From the NCBI RefSeq assembly GCF_036370855.1, contig NC_088112.1, forward strand, positions 14,066,469 to 14,130,468: a DNA stretch of 64,000 nucleotides, in the 5' to 3' direction. The notes below the pieces were generated by a model. That model was not told the DNA's origin, made no database searches, and worked only from the letters and a program-made list of their open reading frames with translations. The position numbers and the translations under genes were made by a program. Shown here piece after piece: positions 26,165 to 35,330 of the stretch. Source of the stretch: Dromaius novaehollandiae (taxonomy: Eukaryota > Chordata > Aves > Casuariiformes > Dromaiidae). Every line of letters starts with the position of its first letter. Positions within the stretch are counted from its first letter, which is position 1.

Positions 26165-26345
26165 GGCAAGTTGGGCTAATCCGAGTGGAGGCTAATTGTG
26201 TTTCATTGAGGTTTTATCTCTGCAACTGGCAACGCTCCTCCAGGAGATTTAGTGGGAAGTTGTCTGGTCCCTGCCAAGAAGGCTGTTTTTCTAGAGAAAG
26301 CACATTATGCATCAAAGTTGAAATTCAAATCCCTTTTCCTCCTCT
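26165..26345. promoter_or_regulatory. Candidate enhancer with OTX-, homeodomain-, POU- and TCF-like sites
   Basis: This segment carries TAATCC (26177-26182, an OTX/PITX-type site), CTAATTG (26192-26198), and an overlapping pair TATGCAT/ATCAAAG (26306-26317, POU-like and TCF/LEF-like), in a mixed AT/GC stretch flanked by GC-rich DNA. No coding or repeat structure explains it. Motif reading is direct; enhancer function is inference. Confidence 0.33.
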
Positions 26346-27479
26346 CCCAGAGCGTATCCGTGAGGCTCCCGCTAGTCCTTGGCGCGTCTTTGTTTGCGGG
26401 AAGCCCTCAGCCTGCCCTCCAACGTCTCTGCAAGAGCTCAGGAAAAGCTCCCAGGATAACGCGCTTTGCACAATGAGGCAACCAAACTTTTTCCTGCTTT
26501 ACCATTTTCCCTGTTGGTGAAACTGTTGCCGTGCTGAGCAAGGGCCCCGTTTTGGCATCCCCACGACCCCCCCAGGCCAAGTCCCCCCAGGCATGACCTG
26601 CTTCCTGCAGTCACATCTTGCACCAGGTGGGCAGAAAAGAGCCTGTTCACCCTTTTTTATTATTTCCAAAGATGCTTGGGGTGATTTTAGGGGGTTTCAA
26701 GAGCAGCCAGTGCAGGGGTGAATCAGCAGAGTCCAGAGCCCGGATCCTGGCTGGGAAGAGGGGAAGGACAGACAGGGGCACATAGAGGAGCGGGGAGGGG
26801 GCGGTGGGCGCAACGCGGGGCCGCGGCCTTCGTTTGGCCAAATCTTCCACGGGTGTAAACCGGCAGGGGCAGGAGCTGCCCCAGCCCCTGGGAGCCCCAG
26901 CCCCGCGGCGGGAGCGCGGCCCGCAGCCCGGGAGGAGGGCGCGGGAGGAGGCTCCCTCTCTCCCCGCCTGACAGCCCATCTTGATGCGTCAGGACAGGCC
27001 CAGCGTCTGCAGTAGCTGGAAAATCACGCTCCATTTCCAAAAGGGAAAGCAAAGTGTAAATCTCTCTCTCAGACACGCATTTGCTCCTCTGCAGCAAGGA
27101 AAGTGGTGAAAGCTTTAATTTCAGAGCTGGGAGAGAGAGAGAGAGAGACAATAATATATCAGCAGCACCCCGATCACAGAGGAAGAAAACATCAATTCTG
27201 GGATTGCACAAACGGCCACTGTGATTCCTCCCTCTCCGCCTGTAACCCAGAAATATTGCAGGTTTCCCAGCGGGACCCGCAGCTCTTACCTCTCCGCTTT
27301 CCAGCTGTGGGAAATTCGGATGCCGTCTTTCCCTGACGGCGATGGTGATTATCTCACAAGTGTTTGCCCAGAAGTGCGAGGACCAGGGGAAGAGCGCAGT
27401 CAGAGTGGGAGGCAGTGATTTCCCTCCCCCTCTGACTGGGTTTTGCATGCAGCACGGGCCGTCCGCACTGCTGAGCTCT

Positions 27480-27960
27480 CCCCAGACATTCCCTTCATAA
27501 GAGGGAGCAAATTCCACTAGCTATTGAGGGGAGATTTGCATTTTAAATATCCCAGCTCCAAATGTCACCCCGTTTGATCCCCTAAGCTGAGTAAATGCAA
27601 CTGAACGGGGAGGGAGCTGGGGGCGGCTCGCCAGCACGGCCCACTGAAAGGGAAAGAAAAAGCCCAAGGTTAAAAGCATGAGTGGATGCTTAATCTGAGC
27701 TCAGGTCGAGGATCTGGGTAAATGTTGCACTGACCTTCCCCCTCTTCCACCCTCTGTCAGGCGGGACACGGGGGAACAGGTATCGGAGGCTCAACTGTTA
27801 AGGATTAGGGATTTCGTGTTTGAGATTTTGTTTACACAATAAGACTTAAGTGATTGCTGCATGAAGTGTAGGTGGATTCTCTCTGATGCCTGCAGAGGGA
27901 TTAGTGCCTCTAAGGCAGCCAGAATGAGCTAAAAATTGGAGAGATCAAAGTGCAGGAGAG
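27480..27960. promoter_or_regulatory. Candidate enhancer with a perfect POU octamer
   Basis: A perfect ATTTGCAT octamer lies at 27534-27541. It is followed by GGATTAG (around 27802, bicoid-like), TGTTTAC (27829-27835, forkhead-like) and TTAAGTG (27846-27852, NKX2-like). The stretch is AT-richer than both flanks and lacks coding or repeat structure. Developmental enhancers often combine such sites; the assignment is inference. Confidence 0.33.
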
Positions 27961-28377
27961 GAATCCCACATCCTCAGTGATGCACAGGGAAAGGCAGAAA
28001 GGCGCTGATGATCGAGCCTGCAACGATTGCAGCTGGTGGCCTGGGAAAGCCCAGGCAACGCGTGAAGCGGAGCAGCCCTGCTCCGCACCCCTGCAGCCTG
28101 CCGCGATGCCGGGAGGTTTCTCTGGGACCAGCAGGGCCCCAGCGGGTGGTTTTGTGCTCTCCTGGGGCTGCAAAACCTCCCCAGCCAGGTCTGGTACCTG
28201 GGCAGGTAAATGCAGCCGGGGTGGGAAGGTAGCGCGAGGAGCAGGATGCCCTGCGCCACCCAACCCACTCCTGCACTCGGGCATGGGCCAGAAGTCTCCT
28301 TCTCACCCCCATGTCGAAATCCGCAGGCAGGCAGGTGTTCCTCCGACACAAATGAGCCTGAAATCTTTCGGAGAAGG

Positions 28378-28500
28378 GCTAATTCCCTCCCTCCTTAATG
28401 CACGGAAGCTTCTTATGCTAAATCTATACAGACACAATTAGCATTATTCATATTCCATATGCTCCGCTCCCTCGCGATGAATATTAATCTGTTCCCTGCT
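28378..28500. promoter_or_regulatory. Candidate enhancer: short AT-rich island with POU/homeodomain sites
   Basis: About 120 bases with GCTAATTCC at the left, TATGCTAAAT (28414-28423, octamer-like), ACAATTAGCATTATTCAT around 28434-28451 and GAATATTAATC around 28479, all embedded in GC-rich DNA. The density of TAAT and ATGC cores is high for the local composition. Function is inferred. Confidence 0.35.
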
Positions 28501-29805
28501 CCCGGGCACTGGAGATAACGGCATTGCAGCGCGCCATGCTTCGGAGGCAGGGGCTGTCGGAGCGGAGCGTTGCCGCCGGAGGAGGGAGTCTCATTCCCAC
28601 ATTGGCGGCCAGGGACTTGGCATCTTCTTGGGGGCTGCAGCACCCCACCACGGCTCGCCCTTGGGCAGGGCAGGGCAAAAGCCAGGCGCCCTTTCTCTGC
28701 CATTCACGTCCTTCCTACTCTCCCCGGTGAGCTGGGAGCTGCCAGGGTCCCCCCCACCTTGCACCAGGGCTCTCCACTTTCCGCTCCCGGCAGGTTTCGG
28801 AGGCAGCGCCCTGCAGAGCCGCAGCGGGCTGCCAGGCAGTCCCAGCCCTCCCGCCTCACTTTTTCCAGCCTTTCAGAGGCCGAGAGGCTGTTGGGGGTGT
28901 TGTGGCACCCGAACTGCCGCCCCTTGGGGTTTGCCCGGCACGGTGGCTCTGCCTGGCGTCCCCAGTCTGGCGCTCCACATCCCTCGCCGAGCCGCTCGCG
29001 GCTGGGAGCCGGCGGTGCCTCCCAGACGCACCCGGAGCACCAGCGCTTGCCGGGTTTTGCCCTGCTCCCACGCAGAGACGGTGGAAAGGGGCCGAGGAAG
29101 TGACACCGCATTGCAGGGATGTAGGCGGATGCCCGAGCCGACAGAGCGCCCAGCTGAGCCCGGGCAACCCCAGGGGTGTCGCAGGCACTGAGGGGGCTGC
29201 AAAGCGCAGCACCGTATGCGTGCAGGCGGTGGAGGGACACAGGCCGAGAGGCACCACGTCACCATACATCCATTTGCACGCTTGATCTGCCGCCGAGGAG
29301 TGGATCCGGCCACGCGGGCCGTGCCTCCTGGCGCTCACCAGGGCCGACGGCACCGGGGCCGAGCTCCTTTAAATCCCTGTGCTCGCACCACGGGCTGGGA
29401 CGCTGCAATGGGAAAAATAAGGCAAAGAAATGATTTTCTTCTCCGCGGCAAGCTTGGAGAGCTGCCCGTTCCTCGGCAGCACGCTGCCAGCCCTCCCACG
29501 CAGCGCGGAGGCCACGCGGCCAGCACGGGCTGGGGAGGCAGGCAGGGCAGCCGGGGGCAGCCGGGGGTGGCCAGGGGCCCGCACGGCCCCTCACCCTGGG
29601 GCGCGCAGCAGCTCCAGCAGCTCCCAAAGCCGCGGGCACAGCACCTCTGCAGTGCTCGGGGAAGGACCCCCCCCAGCCACAGGGGTTATTTTTAACAGCT
29701 CGAGAGGCTGCTAGTTTTTCCTTGAAACTATCAGCTCAGCAGCTGAGGCTCCTCTCTCTGCAAAGGGTTAAATGCCCTGGCAGACCCACTGGTGCCACCA
29801 GTCCC
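28501..29805. other. Gene-free GC-rich interval
   Basis: Nothing supportable: no exon, RNA gene or mobile element. Open frames overlap in several phases because of high GC content. It runs into the tandem array at 29.8 kb. Confidence 0.5.
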
Positions 29806-30345
29806 TCCGGGTGCAGTGCAGGGTGCCAGTGTCCCACCCACCCCGGCACAGTGCGGGTGCCCCACGGTGCAGGGCACCTCCCTGGTGCAGTGCGGGTGCA
29901 GTGTGGGTGCCCCTGGGTGCAGCATGGGTGCTCATGGTGCAGTATGGATACCCTATGGTGCAGTGCAGGAGCAGCGTGGGTGCCCCTGGGTGCAGCACTG
30001 GTGCCCACAGTGCAGTATGGATACCCTATGGTGCAGTGTAGGCGCCCCTGGGTGCAGCACTGGTGCCCACAGTGCAGTATGGATACCCTATGGTGCAGTG
30101 TGGGTGCCCCTGGGTGCAGCACTGGTGCCCACAGTGCAGTATGGATACCCTATGGTGCAGTGTAGGCGCCCCTGGGTGCAGCACTGGTGCCCACAGTGCA
30201 GTATGGATACCCTATGGTGCAGTGTAGGCGCCCCTGGGTACAGCGTGGGTGCCCATGGTGCAGTATGGATACCCTATGGTGCAGTGCGGGTGCAGTGTGG
30301 GTGCCCCATGGTGCAGTGCAAGCACCCCATAGTACAGGGCCCTAA
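29806..30345. repeat. Higher-order minisatellite, 62-bp period built of three ~21-bp subunits
   Basis: The core CAGTATGGATA recurs at 29940, 30013, 30075, 30137, 30199 and 30261. Spacing is exactly 62 bp over the last five copies, and 73 bp for the first step because of an 11-bp insertion. Each 62-bp unit is three related subunits of 20-21 bp beginning (g)gtgcag: one with 'tatggatacccta', one with 'gtgggtgcccctg' or 'gtaggcgcccctg', and one with 'cactggtgccca'. Both ends grade into single-subunit repeats (29806-29935 and 30280-30345). Copies are nearly identical, so the array is young or recently homogenised. It contains spaced GGG runs on the plus strand. It is noncoding; 62 is not a multiple of three. 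Confidence 0.95.
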
Positions 30346-33300
30346 ACTCACGGCCCTAAAACAGCCAGAACTTACCCCGGCAAAACCCCAGGCCGGGACC
30401 CCTGCTGCAGTCACCGTGCTGAAGTCAGGGCGTCTCCGCTGATTTACACCCAAGTGGCCGAGTGCGAGCAAATGGGGGTTTCTCGGAGCACGGCGGAGCT
30501 CACGGCAGAGCCACGCTCCCCCCGGCGCCTCTCAGGTCACTCGCCCCCGTCAGCTTCACGCCACGATGGGTTTCTTCATTACTTAGCCAAGCTGTAAATT
30601 GTCTAATTTGGAACACAACATTTATCCCTGATGTGCACTTGAGCAGCCAGATTTTGTTTTCAGGTGTGTAATTAATTTTTTTAACGTGATTTCTCTCCTA
30701 GGAAACTGCAAACAAACAGTTCTGGCTTTTGGGGCTGGGATGCCTGGGCAAACAGCAGGGCAGGAAACAGGCAGGCAGGGAGCGAGCCCCAGATCCTGAG
30801 GGATTTAGGGAGCTGGGGCAGCTCTGCATCCTCCTCCTTCCCAGCCTAAGCCATGTCAACACCCTTAACAGAGGGATGAGGGAGCCTTTTCCTCCGTAAG
30901 GGCTTTCTGCGCAAGGCCGGGGTGCGGCCCATAGGATGTACTGAGGCTGGGCTACACTTTGCTTTGAGTTTGGTGGTTTTGGTAGCTTTTGGAGGAAATA
31001 TATAAGCCGAGCATCTCGCCGTGCCCGGGGCAGGCACAGGGGCTGCTGCATCCCCAGGCAGGCGTGCAGGCAATTTCCAAGCCGGACTGCTCAGTCCAGC
31101 CTCGGTGCCGGGAGACGCGGCGAGTGGGGATGCTCCCTCCCGGCTGCCCCTGCAGCGGCTCCCCGGGCCGCCCACGGGCCCCTCCCAGCCTGCAGCTGAT
31201 ACCGGCCAAATCCAGGCTCACAGCAGGAGGATTTTTCCACAGTGCTCCCACTCATCGGTGTGCCTCCTCCGACCCTGCCATTGTCCTCTCGGCCACCGGC
31301 AAGGGGTGGTGGCGCAGAGTAGGGAAGCCTCAAGGCGGCTCTGCTCTGTGCTGGGGCCAGCGGCACGCAGCCCACGGCAAGGCTGGGGGGGGTGAAGGCG
31401 GTGACCCCCAGGGACAGATGCTCTGACATCGTGGAGATGCATTTTACGGGCACTTCTCCATCGCCGAGAAGCTGGTGCCGCCAGCATGCAAGAAAAGGCC
31501 GCTCAGGACACGCCAGCATCTCCTCTGGCCAAAACGCTCCCCCAGCAGCAGATCCCTGCTGCCCTCCTCCATCCCCAGCAGCCTCTCTGCAAAAGCGGCG
31601 GGATGCCTCAGCCCCCACCCCCGGCGCTGCGGTACCTGGGGGATTTTTCTCCAAGTTGCATTCCCCGCTGTTACTTTTTGAAAGGGCTGGGGCGGTCCCG
31701 AGGGCTGGCGGAGGGGCCACGTGCTCCGCTCGCTGTCCTTTGTGCTCTGAAACCTCCTCCCAAGGAGCTGCTTAGCATTCGGAGCAGGCTGCCACACTGT
31801 TTGAGGGCAAAAACTCCGATTTGGCTTCAAAAACATATCGATCTTCTGCAGTCTGCCATGAAGGGCAGCATCTCCGCGCCCGGCTTCCAGTAGCGGCTAA
31901 CAGGAGCATTGGGGCCGGGGGCCTGAGGGCCAGCACCGGGAACATGCAGCCCCCGGCTCCCGCAGGCTCCCGCGCTGCCTCTGCAAGCCCCCCACCGCAG
32001 CTGGCAGAGCCAAGGCACGGAGGGGAGCTCAGCATCCCTCGCTGCATCCTCGTGGAGCAGCTGATGAGGGTGCGCTGACCTGGCCAGAGCTCGGCCACGA
32101 GGACCAGCAGCCTCCTGCACCCACAGGAGCCCCAGCAGCCAAGGTGGGGCAGCCGCCTGCCCACCGCTGGACCCCAGGCAGGCTCCGTCCTTGCCGGAGA
32201 GCAGCTGGCATCCCTGTGCCGGGGCTGCAGCCGGCCTGCCCTCCGCCGCCTTCTCACCGGGACCAGCATCTCCTGCAAGGTTTTGTGCCGCATGATTATC
32301 ATAAGCTCGTCGGCGTAAAGGGAATGGCTGATTTATCTGCCTCGCCTCTCCTGATAAGGGCCCGGCTGCACGCTCGCCGGGCTGAAGAGATAATATTCAA
32401 ATAGCTTCTTTTCTTACGCTTCACGTGGGGAAGATTACACCTTCCCTGAGTGTCCCCTCCGCCGTGGGAGCCATCCCCACGGGGGCACCGTGCCACTGGC
32501 TTTTCCCGGTCCCTCCAGTCTGCAGAGAGAAATGGAAGGACCAGTGGCTCCCATTAGCAGGGCGAAGGCTAGGAAGAAAAACGACTATTGATCGCCCTGC
32601 GAGTTCAGCAGCGAGGTGCGTGCGGGCTGCTGCTGCGATCGATAGTGCCAGGAGAGGCTGTTTCCCTTGCTGCGGTTTCTATATCTGTCCAGGGCTCCTG
32701 GGAGGAAGCTTGTGCCAAACCACCACGTCCAGGACAGCTCCTGCCTGAGCTGCGCCCAAGCGACAGCTCATGTCTGCTGCCGGCCCGGGGCGTCCTCCCC
32801 GGATGCAGGAGGGAAAGGCAGAACTACACTTCCCAGAGTGCTCCTGGCCCTGCAGCTGCTCGGGGAAATGCTAAGGCACCCGGACACCAGCTCCTCCCTG
32901 CTCCTAAATTATTCTTATTCTTATTTATTTGTGGTTTTTCTGCACTTAACGGGCTGCCTCGTCCACTTAATTGGGGGATTATGGCCACTAGCTGCCCATC
33001 CGCCAGAGCCTGGCTCAGCGCTGGGGCTGGTTTATCAGAAGCAAGGCACCCGGGGCGCAGGAAAGCCCCCGCTGCAAGCCGCGGGCGGCAGGCAGGCACC
33101 GGGACCGGGACCAGGACTGGGCCGCAGAGGACAAGCGTCGCCGCGGCCCGGCAGCGCAAACGGCGGCGGCTTGCTGCTGTGCCTGCCGTCGGCCCAGGGC
33201 TCGGGGCACCGCTGCCCTTGGGGAAGCAAGAGGTTGGCTGCACCTCACCAGTGCTTCCCTCTGCTCTCGCAGAGGTCGGTCGCCCGGCGCCCCTTCACCA

Positions 33301-34259
33301 AACTGCTGCTCCCATTTCCAGGCAGGAGCAACGAGGAGGAATGTGGGACAGAGCAAGCAAGGCTGAATATTGAGCGTTTTAATAAATAAAACATGGCGAT
33401 AAGGCAACTGGAGCTGCCCACTTGGCTGCAGGCTGTTCTGCATGCGGCAGCTACATGGGGGGAATTCACAAGCGTGCTCCGCTCCAGCCGCCAGGCCCAC
33501 GGCCCAAGCGCTGCTCCACTATTTGCATCCAAGTTTTGCTGCCTCAGCACCGAGGGGGATTGATTTATTCATCAGTCTCTCCACCCCGCACCAGCCCTGC
33601 GAGGAGGGCAGGAGCAGCGCAAAACCCAGGCAAATGACTGCTTCACCCACCGCCAGCCGAGCGTCACGGGCCCGGGGAGCCAGCGAGTGGGGTATCCCTA
33701 GGAGAGCCACTGCCAGCCAGGCCGGTGGGGACCTCAGCAGATCCCCTTGGATTGCCATGCCCTGCACCAGGGAGGAGCCAGGCCCTGAACCTGACATGGC
33801 CTGGCCGCGTCCCCTCTTCCCGAAGGCTCCACAGCCTCCCGCCACAGGCCACATCTCCCGACCCTCCCCTTGCTCGGCTCTCCTCGGCCCCGGCCGAGCC
33901 ACCCCAGCTCCCCTGGCCTCGGTGTTTGGCAAGGCCTGCAGCAACTCGTCTGCGGGGACGGGGCACCAAGCACATCCTCAGGCCAGAGAGCAGCCAGCAT
34001 CTCCAGGAGGCCCCTGGCCTCATCCCCACCTGCGTTGCTTCCCAGGATGCAGCAGAGGCCGGGACCGCTCATCCCCACCCAGGGGGAGCTGCTGCAGAGC
34101 AGCTCACGCTGGAGCCCTCCTCCCCGGGGACATGGTGACCCCTCCGCGGAGCCTGGCTGGGCAGGATCTGTCCCCAGCCCAGGCCGGTTTGTCCTCGAGC
34201 CCTGGGGACTCGAGGGGAGCGTGCCCGCCCTGGCTCCTGCCTCTCCATCCTCGCCCATC
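30346..34259. other. Gene-free interval between the minisatellite and the 34-kb CpG island
   Basis: No supported exon. An AT-rich island at 30555-30720 with TAAATTGTCTAATTTG and GTAATTAATTTTTTTAACG is a possible constrained element, and a weaker one lies at 32905-32995. AATAAATAAA at 33381-33390 is a tandem poly(A) signal with no recognised gene in front of it. Confidence 0.5.
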
Positions 34260-35330
34260 CTCGGGACGCCCCACATCCCTCTGAGACCTTGGGCAAGGAA
34301 GAAACGGGCATTCAGTGGGCGGGGGGTGCAGAGGGGAGTGTTTAGCTTGGGGTGGGGCACAGCTGGCACCCTGGGGCACCCAGGCATGCCCTGTCCAGGG
34401 AGCCCTCCTCTGGGGTGGCTGGCCGCTGCCACGGGGGGATCGGTGGGAGGAAAGCGCAGGGCCCTGAGAGGGGAGGCTGAAACCCGGGAATTGCTGGATG
34501 GCGGGGCGGGGGGGGGGGGGGGGGGGGTTGGGAATCGCCGGGTGGGGGGCAGGAGGGATGGCCAGGCCCCGGGGGTCAATGCTGGGTCCTGGCAGCACGG
34601 CCGAGCGCCCAGGAATGACCGGACACCAGGGCAGGGCCGGGCACTGGGGCGTGGGGTGGCTGGGAACCGGGGGAGCAATTGCCGGTACCGGGGGGATTGC
34701 GGGATCCGGGGGGTGGCGGGCGGCCAGGTACTGGGGGCAGCTGCCGGGTACCGGGCTGGGGGGGTGGCTGGGTGCCGGGGGGCGCCTGCCAGGCGCGGGG
34801 GGGAGCTGCGGGCAGCGGGGCATCGCCGCGGGGGGGGACGGCGGCGGCGGCGGCGGCGGGGCGGGCCGGGCCGGGCCGGGGGCGGGCGCGGGGCCGGCCC
34901 CGCCCGGAGGCCGTGCGGCGGAGGGGGAGCCAGCACCGGGCCCCCCCCCGCCGTTACGGCTCCCGCCTCCCTTCCGGCGGCGGCTGCTTCCCTGCGCCGG
35001 GGGCGGACGGGCGGGTGGAGCGGAGCCGCGCCGAGCCGAGCCGCGCCGAGCCGAGCCGAGCCAGGTGGGTGCGGGGCCGGGCCGGGCCGGGCCGGGCCGG
35101 GGGCGGGCTCGCCGTGCCGCAGAGCCCGGGGGGGCCGGGCCCGGCGGGCGGGCACGGGCACAGGGACCGGCCCGCCGTGCCTCCCGGGGCTGCCGCCTTA
35201 TGTAACGGGGCGGCGGCCGCGGGGCTGCGGCACGCGGGATGCGGGTGCGGGATGCAGATGCGGGATGCGCGGTGCCTCCCCGGCTGAACCCCGCAGGTCC
35301 GAGGCCGGGGATGGCCGCGTCCCACCCGGG
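34260..35330. promoter_or_regulatory. CpG island with G-rich tract; candidate distal CPLX2 promoter
   Basis: About 1 kb of very high GC and CpG density. The left part is G-rich: a G20 run at 34508-34527, then repeated GGGxxCCGGGGG-type units to about 34800, with strong G-quadruplex potential on the plus strand. The right part has CGG runs (34840-34870) and GCCGG/GCCGA pentamer repeats (35030-35105). It ends in a first-exon-like sequence with a donor at 35065. It lies 12 kb upstream of the CPLX2 coding exons and has no other obvious gene to serve. Mammalian CPLX2 is annotated with alternative 5' untranslated exons, so a distal promoter is a reasonable inference. Confidence 0.4.
34960..35064 (+). 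other. Candidate noncoding first exon (5' end unknown)
   Basis: Purine/GC-rich sequence inside the CpG island ends in GAGCCAG|GTGGGTGC, a good donor with GT at 35065-35066. It resembles the proximal CPLX2 first exon, which ends GAGCCG|GTGAGTGC at 45241. The left end is arbitrary. It could splice to the exon at 40477 or to the CPLX2 acceptor at 47182. Transcription is not shown by sequence. Confidence 0.3.

Noticed and set aside
29792-30442. A 216-codon open frame through the 62-bp minisatellite
   Set aside because: The period is not a multiple of three, so the frame meets each unit in a new phase; it stays open because the unit lacks stops. There is no start context, domain or splice support.
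32667-33389. A 240-codon frame ending at the AATAAATAAA signal
   Set aside because: The stop coincides with the poly(A)-like word by base composition. The peptide has no recognisable domain and no splice or conservation support.
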